From Sporomusaceae bacterium (lineage in GTDB: Bacteria; Bacillota; Negativicutes; DSM-13327): DNA of 17,138 nucleotides. The notes beneath the pieces were generated by a model. The model had not been told where the DNA came from. It searched no databases and was given only the letters and a program-made list of their open reading frames with translations. The position numbers and the translations under genes were made by a program. The stretch is from NCBI GenBank assembly GCA_027492445.1, contig JAPUES010000111.1, positions 1-17,138 of the forward strand, read 5' to 3'. Positions 1 through 8,030 of this stretch are shown here, one piece after another (position 1 is the first letter of the stretch; each line of letters starts with the position of its first letter).

Positions 1-212
1 ATCCTGAAACAGTATCCCTGCGTATTGGCGACGTAACAATTGTAGAAAAAGGTATGGGTATTGCCTTTGATGATAAAGCCCTGAAAGATATTATGGCAGA
101 ACAAGATATTACCGTTACTGTAGATTTAGGTCTTGGCACTGACAAAGCTACCATGTGGACCTGCGATTTCTCTTATGAGTACGTAAAAATTAATGGCGAA
201 TACCATACATGA
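1..212 (+). CDS. argJ: Glutamate N-acetyltransferase / amino-acid acetyltransferase ArgJ, C-terminal part
   Basis: Only the last ~69 codons are present (reading frame begins at base 3; stop TGA at 210-212). The visible end, with DLGLGTDKATMWTCDFSYEYVKINGEYHT, is the conserved ArgJ C-terminus: the (T)WTCD(L/F)SY(D/E)YVxINxxY signature is characteristic. ArgJ moves the acetyl group from N-acetylornithine back to glutamate, which makes the cyclic form of ornithine synthesis; some members also use acetyl-CoA. The autocatalytic cleavage site and substrate pocket lie upstream of the window, so mono- versus bifunctional activity cannot be judged. It is the upstream partner of argB, with only 14 bases between its stop and the start I prefer for argB. 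Confidence 0.93.
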   Translation, partial: PETVSLRIGDVTIVEKGMGIAFDDKALKDIMAEQDITVTVDLGLGTDKATMWTCDFSYEYVKINGEYHT

Positions 213-226
213 GAGGCGGTGAGGGC

Positions 227-1111
227 ATGAAAGGCCCATTAGAAACGGCAGCAGTACTAATAGAAACACTACCGTATATGCAGCAATTTGCAGGTACAAC
301 CGTAGTTATTAAATATGGCGGCAATGCCATGGTCAATACCGAACTTAAAAATAGCGTCATTCAAGATATTACCCTTCTTAAATATGTAGGTATGCGCCCG
401 GTAGTCGTCCATGGGGGAGGTCCGGAAATCACTAAATTTTTAAATCAGTTAGGTAAAAAATCCACCTTTATTAGCGGCCTTAGAGTAACAGATGAGGAAA
501 CGGTTTCCATTGCCGAAATGGTACTCGTTGGTAAGATAAATACAGAAATCGTTAACTTGCTCAATCGTCATGGGGCAAAAGCAGTAGGCTTAAGTGGTAA
601 AGATGCAGATTTAATTGTTGCCAAAAAACATCTTGCTGAGGTTCATGAAGATGGGGAAGTTAAGACAGTGGATATTGGCTATGTTGGTGATGTGGAACAT
701 ATTAATACGGATATTTTAAATGCTCTTCTTGATCGGGGTTATATTCCAGTAATTGCTCCAATTGGTATCGGGCGAGATAATGAAAGCTACAACATCAACG
801 CGGATTATGTAGCAGGAGAAGTGGCAGGTGCTCTTGGCGCTGAAAAACTCATAATGCTTACAGATGTCGAAGGGATTTATCGTGATTATAACGATAAGAG
901 CAGCTTTATCTCTAGTCTTTCTCTTGCAGAAGCGAAGGCTATGATTCGGGAAGGCAGTATTGGCGGAGGCATGATTCCTAAGGTAGAAACCTGTATAAAA
1001 GCTTTGGAAGGCGGTACAGGAAAAACACATATTATTGATGGTCGCCAGCCTCACTCCATATTGCTAGAAATTTTTACCGGCCAAGGGATTGGCACACAAG
1101 TTGTAAAATAA
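227..1111 (+). CDS. argB: Acetylglutamate kinase, arginine-sensitive type
   Basis: Phosphorylates N-acetylglutamate, the second step of ornithine synthesis, in the cytoplasm. The 294-aa protein shows the amino-acid kinase fold: VVIKYGGNAM (phosphate-binding Lys near residue 24), VVVHGGGPEI glycine loop, RVTDEET, MVLVGKIN, the YNINAD substrate/metal motif, KLIMLTDVEGI and GGGMIPKVE. Before the first strand it has an N-terminal helix (ETAAVLIETLPYMQQFAG), known in arginine-inhibited NAGKs such as those of Thermotoga and Pseudomonas and absent from the arginine-insensitive E. coli enzyme. Feedback inhibition by arginine is therefore inferred. Start choice: an in-frame ATG at 209 overlaps the argJ stop but has no ribosome site, while ATG 227 follows AGGCGGTGAG (213-222), so I use 227. 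Part of the argJBDFGH operon. Confidence 0.95.
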   Translation: MKGPLETAAVLIETLPYMQQFAGTTVVIKYGGNAMVNTELKNSVIQDITLLKYVGMRPVVVHGGGPEITKFLNQLGKKSTFISGLRVTDEETVSIAEMVLVGKINTEIVNLLNRHGAKAVGLSGKDADLIVAKKHLAEVHEDGEVKTVDIGYVGDVEHINTDILNALLDRGYIPVIAPIGIGRDNESYNINADYVAGEVAGALGAEKLIMLTDVEGIYRDYNDKSSFISSLSLAEAKAMIREGSIGGGMIPKVETCIKALEGGTGKTHIIDGRQPHSILLEIFTGQGIGTQVVK

Positions 1112-1125
1112 GGGGGATAAGTCAT

Positions 1126-2316
1126 ATGAATAAACAGGAAGTAGTAGACACTCTTGAACAATGTTATATGCCTGTATTTGCCCGCTATAATATTGTACTA
1201 TCTCATGGAGAAGGTCCTTATGTCTATGATAATGAAGGCAAGAAGTATCTAGATTTTCTAGCTGGTATTGCTGTAAATCTACTAGGGCATGCACATCCTA
1301 GCTTGGTAGCTGCCATTTCTGAGCAGGCCGGCAAGATGATTCATTGTTCTAATTTATATTATACAGAGGCTCAGGCGGTGCTTGCTAAAAGCCTAGCTAC
1401 CCTTAGTGGCCTTGATAAAGTCTTTATTGGTAATAGCGGAGCCGAAGCCAATGAAGGCGCGATTAAATTAGCAAGAAAATATGGAAAAACCTTAAATGCT
1501 GATCGCGTGGAAATTATCACTGCCAACCATTGTTTCCATGGCCGCACCTTAGCTACGTTAACGGCGACAGCCCAGCCTAAGTATCAAGAAGGCTATGAAC
1601 CCTTACCAGGCGGCTTTACTTACGTAGATTATAATGATATTAAAGCATTAGAAGCTGCTGTATCAGAAAAAACCTGCGCCATCTTTTTAGAGCCTATTCA
1701 GGGAGAAGGCGGCATTAATATGCCCGATGAAAATTATCTAAAAGAAGTAAGAGCACTTTGCGACCGCACAGGAGCACTACTGATATTAGATGAAATTCAA
1801 ACGGGTATGGGACGCACGGGTACTATGTTTGCTTATGAACAATACGGTATTGTGCCAGATATTGTGACGTTAGCCAAAGGGCTTGGCGGCGGTATGCCAA
1901 TTGGCGCTTTTATCGCCAGTGATAAGGTAGCGGCAGTTTTTCATAGTGGTGACCATGGTTCTACCTTTGGCGGCAATCCACTAGCTTGCGCCGCTGCGAA
2001 TGCGGTGCTAGCAGAATTTGAAAACGAAAAGCTATTAATGAATGTAAAAGAGACGGGAGAATATTTTTTCAAGGCCTTAGTAGCCCTTAAGGAAAAGTAT
2101 CCGAAACTTATTTCTACCGTTCGCGGTAAAGGGCTCATGCTTGGTGCAGAGCTTACCATACCAGGGCGAGAAATCGTCAATAGTTGTCTAGAAGAAGGCG
2201 TAATTATAAATTGTACAGCTGGTAATGTATTGCGGTTTGTTCCGCCACTCATTACTAAGACCGTACATATTGATGAGGTGCTAGCAGTACTTGATAAGGT
2301 GCTAGCAAAAATATAA
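1126..2316 (+). CDS. argD: Acetylornithine aminotransferase
   Basis: Class III PLP aminotransferase of 396 aa, the usual length. It converts N-acetylglutamate semialdehyde plus glutamate to N-acetylornithine and 2-oxoglutarate. Visible landmarks: NSGAEANEGAIKLARKY (about 103-119, PLP phosphate loop), NHCFHGRT (134-141), EPIQGEGGI (189-197), LDEIQTGMGRTG (221-232, Asp222 region binding the PLP ring nitrogen) and TLAKGLGGGMPIGA with Schiff-base Lys251. The start is preceded by AAGGGGGA 8-10 bases upstream. It lies 14 bases after argB and just before argF, so the context fits argD better than a catabolic ornithine or GABA aminotransferase, although close relatives can also accept succinyl-diaminopimelate pathway substrates. 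Confidence 0.95.
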   Translation: MNKQEVVDTLEQCYMPVFARYNIVLSHGEGPYVYDNEGKKYLDFLAGIAVNLLGHAHPSLVAAISEQAGKMIHCSNLYYTEAQAVLAKSLATLSGLDKVFIGNSGAEANEGAIKLARKYGKTLNADRVEIITANHCFHGRTLATLTATAQPKYQEGYEPLPGGFTYVDYNDIKALEAAVSEKTCAIFLEPIQGEGGINMPDENYLKEVRALCDRTGALLILDEIQTGMGRTGTMFAYEQYGIVPDIVTLAKGLGGGMPIGAFIASDKVAAVFHSGDHGSTFGGNPLACAAANAVLAEFENEKLLMNVKETGEYFFKALVALKEKYPKLISTVRGKGLMLGAELTIPGREIVNSCLEEGVIINCTAGNVLRFVPPLITKTVHIDEVLAVLDKVLAKI

Positions 2317-2345
2317 GATGAATGCATCTTTACGGGGGTAATGTC

Positions 2346-3278
2346 ATGGGGATAGCGGGGAAAGATTTACTGTCAATTCATGATTTGTCAATTGCAGAAG
2401 TCAATGAGATATTAGAACTGTCGGGGACGCTAAAAGCTAAGCTTAAGGCAGGAGAAGAACATCATTTACTCAAAGGAAAAACTCTCGGGATGATTTTTCA
2501 AAAGTCATCGACGCGCACTAGAGTATCTTTTGAAGTTGGGATGTGGCAGCTTGGCGGTGCGGCACTATTCTTGAGCGCGAATGATTTACAGATTGGGCGG
2601 GGAGAACCTGTCAGGGATACAGCAAGGGTATTATCACGCTATGTAGATGGCATTATGCTGCGCACTACGGCTCATGATGAAGCCATTGAAATGGCCAAAT
2701 ATGCAAGCGTACCCATTATCAATGCGCTTACCGACTTGATGCATCCTTGCCAAGCCTTAACCGATATTTTTACCATTATGGAATACAAGGGCTCGTTAAA
2801 AGGTCTTAAGATGGCGTATATTGGTGATGGCAATAATATGCTCCATTCCCTTTTGCATGCTTGCGTGAAAGTGGGTATGGATATTTCGGTTGCCACACCA
2901 AAGGGTTATGAGCCAGATGCCGTGATGGTAGCTGAGGCTAGACAAGTGGCAGAGACTACAGGCAGTAAAATTGTGCTATGTAATGACCCACTAGTTGCGG
3001 CGCAAGATGCAGATGTATTATATACAGACGTATGGGCCAGTATGGGCAAAGAAACAGAACAAAATATTCGGAAAATAGCTTTTGTAAATTATCAAATCAA
3101 TAATGAAGTGATGAAGGTTGCTAAGTCTGACGCGATTGTCTTACATTGTCTGCCTGCCCATCGTGGCGAAGAAATTACGGATGAAGTCCTTGAAGGCAAA
3201 CAATCTGCCGTCTTTGATCAAGCAGAAAATCGTTTGCACGTACAGAAGGCAATTATGGTATTATTAATGGGTAAATAG
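2346..3278 (+). CDS. argF: Ornithine carbamoyltransferase
   Basis: Joins ornithine and carbamoyl phosphate to give citrulline. The 310-aa protein has all key motifs: SSTRTRVSFE (54-63, carbamoyl phosphate binding), the RTTAH segment (106-110), HPCQALTD (133-140), IGDGNNM (159-165), DVWASMG (228-234, ornithine-binding loop) and HCLPAHRGEE (267-276, catalytic Cys268). The ornithine rather than aspartate specificity is read from HCLPAHRG and DVWASMG. Start choice: an in-frame ATG at 2322 has no ribosome site, whereas ATG 2346 follows GGGGG at 2334-2338 with 7 bases spacing and begins the normal family N-terminus (MGIAGKDLLS). It sits 29 bases after argD. Synthetic rather than catabolic use is inferred from the operon. 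Confidence 0.95.
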   Translation: MGIAGKDLLSIHDLSIAEVNEILELSGTLKAKLKAGEEHHLLKGKTLGMIFQKSSTRTRVSFEVGMWQLGGAALFLSANDLQIGRGEPVRDTARVLSRYVDGIMLRTTAHDEAIEMAKYASVPIINALTDLMHPCQALTDIFTIMEYKGSLKGLKMAYIGDGNNMLHSLLHACVKVGMDISVATPKGYEPDAVMVAEARQVAETTGSKIVLCNDPLVAAQDADVLYTDVWASMGKETEQNIRKIAFVNYQINNEVMKVAKSDAIVLHCLPAHRGEEITDEVLEGKQSAVFDQAENRLHVQKAIMVLLMGK

Positions 3279-3301
3279 GACACTATTAGGAGGATATGAA
3301 T

Positions 3302-4516
3302 ATGAGTGAAATTAAAAAAGTAGTACTAGCCTATTCGGGAGGACTTGATACTTCCGTAATTATTCCATGGCTCAAAGAAACCTACAATTGCGAAGTAATC
3401 GCGATGTGCGCCGATGTTGGACAAGGTGATGAATTAGCTCCTGTCTATGATAAGGCTATTAAATCAGGCGCTAGTAAAGTATATATTGAAGACCTAACCA
3501 AGGAATTTGTCGAAGACTATATTTGGCCGACTCTTAAAGCTGGGGCTGTATATGAAGGTAAATATCTTCTTGGTACTTCCTTTGCAAGACCGATTATTGC
3601 CAAAGCGTTAGTCAAAATTGCTGAAATGGAAGGTGCTGACGCCATTGCTCATGGCGCTACGGGTAAAGGCAATGACCAAGTACGTTTTGAACTTACGGTA
3701 AAAGCTTTAGCTCCTCACCTAAAAATCATTGCTCCTTGGCGCTTATGGGATATTCGTTCCCGTGAAGATGCTTTTGAATATGCAGAAAAACACAACATTC
3801 CTATTCCTGTAGCCAAATCCCGTCCTTATAGTATGGACCGCAATATTTGGCATCTTAGCCATGAAGGCGCAGATTTAGAAGATCCTATGAATGCACCTCT
3901 TGATGATGTATTTATGGTAACACGGACACCAGAAAGTGCTCCCGATCAAGCGGCGTTTGTTAGCGTTGACTTTGAAAAAGGTATCCCTGTAGCCATTGAT
4001 GGGGAAAAACTGCCTGCTGTTGCTCTCTTAGAAAAACTAAATGCCCTTGGCGCTGAGCATGGCATTGGTATTACAGATATGGTAGAAAACCGCCTTGTGG
4101 GCATGAAGTCGCGCGGCGTTTATGAAAATCCAGGCGGAGCTATTCTCTACTACGCTCATCGGGAACTAGAACTATTAACATTAGATCGAGCTACGATGCA
4201 TTATAAAGAACAAGTAGCCATTCGTTATGCAGAGCTTGTGTATGATGGTATGTGGTTCTCTCCTCTTAAAGAAGCTCTTGATGCTTTCGTTGATTCTACG
4301 CAACAAACGGTTACCGGTACCGTTCGTTTAAAACTTTATAAAGGCAATATTATTAGCGCCGGCACTAAGTCACCTTACTCCTTGTACCATGAAGGTTTTG
4401 TAACCTTTGGCCGGGATGAAGTGTATAACCAAAGTGATGCGGAAGGCTTTATCAACCTCTTTGGGTTGCCGCTAAAAGTCCGGGCTTTGATGATGAAAGA
4501 GGCGAATAAGAAATGA
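3302..4516 (+). CDS. argG: Argininosuccinate synthase
   Basis: Condenses citrulline and aspartate with ATP to give argininosuccinate. The 404-aa protein has the N-type ATP pyrophosphatase P-loop AYSGGLDTS (10-18), then GTSFARPIIAKALV, HGATGKGNDQVRFE and the citrulline/aspartate-binding segment YSMDRNIWHLSHEGADLEDP, all typical. Start choice: two in-frame ATGs lie 6 bases apart (3296, 3302). AGGAGG at 3288-3293 is only 2 bases from the first but 8 from the second, so 3302 is preferred. Its stop overlaps the argH start by four bases (ATGA), implying translational coupling. Confidence 0.96.
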   Translation: MSEIKKVVLAYSGGLDTSVIIPWLKETYNCEVIAMCADVGQGDELAPVYDKAIKSGASKVYIEDLTKEFVEDYIWPTLKAGAVYEGKYLLGTSFARPIIAKALVKIAEMEGADAIAHGATGKGNDQVRFELTVKALAPHLKIIAPWRLWDIRSREDAFEYAEKHNIPIPVAKSRPYSMDRNIWHLSHEGADLEDPMNAPLDDVFMVTRTPESAPDQAAFVSVDFEKGIPVAIDGEKLPAVALLEKLNALGAEHGIGITDMVENRLVGMKSRGVYENPGGAILYYAHRELELLTLDRATMHYKEQVAIRYAELVYDGMWFSPLKEALDAFVDSTQQTVTGTVRLKLYKGNIISAGTKSPYSLYHEGFVTFGRDEVYNQSDAEGFINLFGLPLKVRALMMKEANKK

Positions 4517-5928
4517 GTAAATTGTGGGGCGGTAGATTTGCCAAAAATACAGATGTAATGGTGGAGGAGTTTACCTCCTCCATTTCCTTTGACCAACGGA
4601 TGTATGCCGAAGATATTGCAGGCAGTATTGCTCATGCTACCATGCTAGCAAAATGCGGCATTATTGGAGCTGAGGAAGCAAAAATAATTATTGATGGTCT
4701 TACAGGCATATTAGCCGATATTGAAGCGGGGAATTTCAGCTTTGAAATATCCTTAGAAGATATTCATATGAATATTGAAAAACGTCTTACGGAGCGTATT
4801 GGCACTGTAGGCGGGAAATTACATACGGCCCGTAGCCGTAATGACCAAGTGGCCCTTGATACTCATATGTATCTTAAAAGAGAAATTGAAAGCATTGGTA
4901 CCTTAATTAGTGAATTGCAACAGGCCATTCTGGAAGTTGCCGACAAATACAAAACCGTTATTATGCCAGGCTATACCCATCTGCAGCGCGCCCAGCCTAT
5001 TTTGTTTGCTCATCATATGATGGCTTACTTCTTTATGCTAGCTCGTGATTTTCGTCGTTTAAAAGGCGTCTGGGAAGGCACGGACATTATGCCTCTTGGT
5101 GCAGGAGCTTTGGCGGGTACGACTTTTCCCATTGATCGGCACTTTGTAGCAAGTGAGCTAAAGTTTAGTCAGGTCTATGAAAACAGCATGGATGCCGTCA
5201 GTGACCGGGATTATATTTTAGAATTTTTGTCCTGCGCTTCCATTTTAATGATGCACCTTAGTCGCATCAGCGAGGAAATTATTATCTGGTCTTCCTCAGA
5301 ATTTTCCTTTATTGAACTCGATGATGGTCACTGCACAGGCTCGAGCATTATGCCGCAAAAAAAGAATCCCGATGTAGCTGAATTAGTACGTGGTAAAACA
5401 GGACGGGTTTTTGGACATTTGATGGCCCTATTAACAACCGCCAAAGGATTGCCACTGGCCTATAATAAAGATCTACAAGAAGACAAAGAAGGTATGTTTG
5501 ATACCATTGATACTTTGAAATTTAGCCTCACCGTTTATGCTTCGATGCTAAGAGGGATGACCGTTAACGATAAGGTCATGGGCGCCGCTGTCCGTAATGA
5601 TTTTTCTAACGCTACGGATATGGCGGATTATCTAGTGAAAAAAGGACTGCCCTTCCGCCAAGCCCACGAAGTAGTGGGTAAATGCGTTGCCTACTGCCTA
5701 GGTGAAAATAAATGGCTGATGGATTTATCCTTAGCCCAGTTTAAAGAGTTTTCTCCACTGTTTGAAAGTGATATTTTAGAAGCTATCAAGGTGGAAACTT
5801 GCGTGGATGCTCGTAATTCTTATGGAGGAACTTCCTCAACAGGAGTACAGCGAGAATTTGAGGTCGCAGAAGAAATTCTCACTAAACAGCAAGATATTCT
5901 TGCTATGTTTGCAAAAGGCAATATATAA
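4513..5928 (+). CDS. argH: Argininosuccinate lyase
   Basis: Last step of arginine synthesis: splits argininosuccinate into arginine and fumarate. 471 aa, a normal length for the aspartase/fumarase superfamily. Visible motifs are KLWGGRF at the N-terminus, TARSRNDQ (105-112), GYTHLQRAQP (153-162, His156 near the active site), the superfamily signature GSSIMPQKKNP (276-286) carrying the catalytic serine loop, and the C-terminal GGTSSTGV segment. The start overlaps the argG stop (ATGA at 4513-4516). It closes the arginine operon. No terminator follows, so read-through to ilvE is possible. Confidence 0.96.
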   Translation: MSKLWGGRFAKNTDVMVEEFTSSISFDQRMYAEDIAGSIAHATMLAKCGIIGAEEAKIIIDGLTGILADIEAGNFSFEISLEDIHMNIEKRLTERIGTVGGKLHTARSRNDQVALDTHMYLKREIESIGTLISELQQAILEVADKYKTVIMPGYTHLQRAQPILFAHHMMAYFFMLARDFRRLKGVWEGTDIMPLGAGALAGTTFPIDRHFVASELKFSQVYENSMDAVSDRDYILEFLSCASILMMHLSRISEEIIIWSSSEFSFIELDDGHCTGSSIMPQKKNPDVAELVRGKTGRVFGHLMALLTTAKGLPLAYNKDLQEDKEGMFDTIDTLKFSLTVYASMLRGMTVNDKVMGAAVRNDFSNATDMADYLVKKGLPFRQAHEVVGKCVAYCLGENKWLMDLSLAQFKEFSPLFESDILEAIKVETCVDARNSYGGTSSTGVQREFEVAEEILTKQQDILAMFAKGNI

Positions 5929-5929
5929 T
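5900..5929 (+). promoter_or_regulatory. Predicted sigma-A promoter for ilvE inside the end of argH
   Basis: TTGCTA (5900-5905), an 18-base spacer, and a perfect TATAAT (5924-5929) whose last bases overlap the argH stop codon. A transcript would start near 5936 and give a ~55-base leader to ilvE. The -35 matches the consensus at 4 of 6 positions. Prediction by eye only. Confidence 0.4.
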
Positions 5930-5991
5930 ACCTCCAAGTTATGATAAAATAGACAGATGATATGGTTTTTTAATAACAAGGGGGCTCTAAG

Positions 5992-7065
5992 ATGACTGAA
6001 ATTGTAGTTGAGAAAAAAGACTTATTAGGTACAATGCCACCAGAAGAACATTTAGGGTTTGGCGAATGTTTTACGGATCATATGTTTACCATGGATTTTA
6101 ACAGAGAAAAGGGCTGGCATAATCCTCGCGTTACGCCGTACAATGAATTCCAACTTTTCCCTGCTGCTATGGTACTTCATTATGGACAAGCTATTTTTGA
6201 AGGTATTAAAGCCTTTCGGACGGCTGATAATAGAATCGTAGTATTTCGTCCTAAAGACTATCTGCGCCGTTTTAACAAGTCAGCAGATGCCTTGTGCATA
6301 CCAAACATTGATGTTGATCTAGTCGCAGAAGGCTTAAATAAAGTCATTGAAGTGGATAAAAAATGGGTACCAAGTAAAGTGGGCACCGCCCTTTATATTA
6401 GACCCGTGATTATAGCTACGGATTCCTATGTTGGCGTTAAGGTATCCGATACCTATAAATTATTTATCATCTTATCACCGGTTGGCGCTTATTATGCAGC
6501 AGGCTTTGATCCTGTTACTATTAAAGTCGAGGATAAGTATGTGCGTGCGACCCTTGGCGGTCTTGGCGAAGCCAAAACGCCAGCTAACTATGCCATGAGC
6601 CTTAAAGCCCAAGTCGAAGCTAAAGAAGAAGGCTTTACCCAAGTGCTGTGGCTGGATGCTGTAGAACGTAAATATATTGAAGAAGTAGGCACGATGAATA
6701 TTTTCTTCAAAATCAATGGGGAAATCATTACCCCTGCTTTAGTGGGCAGTATCTTAAGTGGTATGACAAGACGAACCGTACTAGAACTAGCGAAGTCTTG
6801 GGGAATGAAAGTATCCGAACGCCGTATTTCCATTGAAGAAGTTTTTGCAGCTCACGAAGAAGGACTGCTAGAAGAAGTTTTCGGCACGGGTACAGCAGCC
6901 GTTATTTCTCCGGTGGGCGAACTATCTTGGAAGGGCCAGAAAATTGTTATTAACAACAATAAAACTGGTGAATTTGCGCAAAAATTATTTGATACGGTAA
7001 CGGGAATACAATATTGTACGATTGAAGATAAATTTGGCTGGGTTAGCGAAGTAACCAAGCTATAA
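5992..7065 (+). CDS. ilvE: Branched-chain amino-acid aminotransferase
   Basis: Fold-type IV PLP aminotransferase of 357 aa that interconverts leucine, isoleucine and valine with their 2-oxo acids, using glutamate/2-oxoglutarate. The length and the N-terminal layout (GFGECFTDHMFTMDF, HYGQAIFEGIKAFR, RPKDYLRRFNKSA) match the longer, eukaryote/Gram-positive-like BCAT subgroup rather than the ~310-aa E. coli type. Lys195 in GEAKTPANYA is the expected Schiff-base lysine and Glu231 in IEEVGTMNIFF the ring-nitrogen partner; GTGTAAVISPVG is the late phosphate-binding loop. The lysine is followed by TPANYA where I would usually expect T/C-GGNYA. The ribosome site AAGGGGG lies 7 bases upstream. Probably its own transcription unit, with a promoter at 5900-5929 and a terminator at 7071-7113. 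Confidence 0.94.
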   Translation: MTEIVVEKKDLLGTMPPEEHLGFGECFTDHMFTMDFNREKGWHNPRVTPYNEFQLFPAAMVLHYGQAIFEGIKAFRTADNRIVVFRPKDYLRRFNKSADALCIPNIDVDLVAEGLNKVIEVDKKWVPSKVGTALYIRPVIIATDSYVGVKVSDTYKLFIILSPVGAYYAAGFDPVTIKVEDKYVRATLGGLGEAKTPANYAMSLKAQVEAKEEGFTQVLWLDAVERKYIEEVGTMNIFFKINGEIITPALVGSILSGMTRRTVLELAKSWGMKVSERRISIEEVFAAHEEGLLEEVFGTGTAAVISPVGELSWKGQKIVINNNKTGEFAQKLFDTVTGIQYCTIEDKFGWVSEVTKL

Positions 7066-7070
7066 TGGAA

Positions 7071-7113
7071 AAAATAATACCTTTTGCAGGTGAAGTGCAG
7101 AAGGTATTATTTT
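7071..7113 (+). terminator. Rho-independent terminator after ilvE
   Basis: An 18-base-pair stem (7071-7088 with 7096-7113, one T·G pair) encloses a 7-base GGTGAAG loop. The 3' arm ends in a run of T that continues to 7117. The A-run on the 5' arm makes it nearly symmetrical, so it could also stop transcription from the other strand. Confidence 0.85.
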
Positions 7114-7180
7114 TTTTAATTGTTTATCAAAAATAATAAAGGTTTTGTTTAATATTGGGTAGAATAAATTAGTATTTATT

Positions 7181-7203
7181 TATAATTTATTTATGCGGAG
7201 GAG
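7181..7203 (+). promoter_or_regulatory. Possible -10 element and strong ribosome site ahead of cdaA
   Basis: The stretch between the ilvE terminator and cdaA is very AT-rich. It holds a perfect TATAAT at 7181-7186 but no good -35 at 16-18 bases (TTGGGT at 7155-7160 is 20 away). GGAGGAG at 7197-7203 is the cdaA ribosome site, 11 bases before ATG. Because a terminator precedes it, a promoter must lie in this ~100-base interval, but I cannot place it firmly. Confidence 0.3.
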
Positions 7204-7214
7204 TTTGGTGTATA

Positions 7215-8030
7215 ATGCCACAGATTCATGCAATTATCTCAACAATTAGTTTGTTGGATATCTTTGACATGGTCATTGTAGCTTTTGTATTGTATAAGCT
7301 ATATGTCATGATAAAAGATACGAGAGCTTTAGCACTACTCAAGGGCCTAATTGTCATGTTAATCGCCACGGTGATTAGCAAATGGCTAGGACTCAATGTT
7401 ATTTATTGGTTGCTACAAAAAACCATGACTGTCGTCCTTGTAGCCCTGCCAGTCGTTTTTCAGCCTGAACTTAGGCGGGCGTTAGAACAACTTGGTAGAG
7501 GAAGATTGTTTAAAAAGAGTGTTTTTTTAGATGAAGAAGAGCAAGAAAACCTCTTGGATGAACTGGGGAAAGCTGTGGCAGTACTAGCGAAGAATAAGAT
7601 TGGTGCCCTTATTGTTCTAGAACGAGAAACTGGACTGAATGACTATATGGAGACGGGGATAAAAATTGATGGTCTTGTTTCTAATGAATTTTTAATTAAT
7701 ATCTTTATACCCAATACTCCCCTTCACGATGGCGCTGTCATTTTAAGAGGCAATCGCATTATGGCAGCAGGCTGCTTGCTTCCTTTGACAGAAGATCGCA
7801 GTCTCAAAAAAGAATTAGGTACTCGGCATCGGGCGGCCATTGGTATCGCAGAGCAAACGGATGCAGCGGTAGTAGTGGTTAGTGAGGAAACAGGCATTAT
7901 CTCCATAGCCCGCGGTGGTCGGTTAGTACGAGATCTTGATGCAGAGCTATTAAAAGGAAATCTGCGCCCATTATTTGCTAGTAAAAATCATCCCTTGGGC
8001 AATTTCTTGAATTGGAGGCAAAATGTATAA
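7215..8030 (+). CDS. cdaA: Diadenylate cyclase CdaA (c-di-AMP synthase)
   Basis: Makes cyclic di-AMP from two ATP at the membrane; c-di-AMP controls potassium and osmolyte homeostasis and cell-wall integrity in Bacillota. The 271-aa protein has three predicted N-terminal membrane helices (about 13-31, 40-57, 62-81), a short linker and a DAC/DisA_N domain (about 105-240) with the catalytic LHDGAVI (DGA at 172-174) and GTRHRAAIG (RHR at 204-206). Single-domain CdaA architecture, not DisA or CdaS. It is followed at once by its regulator gene: the CdaA stop and the CdaR start share one base (TAATG). The membership cdaA-cdaR-...-glmM is the classical conserved cluster. Confidence 0.96.
   Translation: MPQIHAIISTISLLDIFDMVIVAFVLYKLYVMIKDTRALALLKGLIVMLIATVISKWLGLNVIYWLLQKTMTVVLVALPVVFQPELRRALEQLGRGRLFKKSVFLDEEEQENLLDELGKAVAVLAKNKIGALIVLERETGLNDYMETGIKIDGLVSNEFLINIFIPNTPLHDGAVILRGNRIMAAGCLLPLTEDRSLKKELGTRHRAAIGIAEQTDAAVVVVSEETGIISIARGGRLVRDLDAELLKGNLRPLFASKNHPLGNFLNWRQNV

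Noticed and set aside
209..226. Upstream in-frame starts for argB (209), argF (2322), argG (3296) and cdaR (TTG 8012)
   Set aside because: Each lacks a properly spaced ribosome site, while the chosen downstream ATG has one and gives the usual family N-terminus.
716..1054. Long open frames antisense to argB, argD, cdaR and other core genes
   Set aside because: They lie entirely inside confidently identified genes, have no ribosome sites or recognisable protein features, and follow from the codon use of the sense gene.
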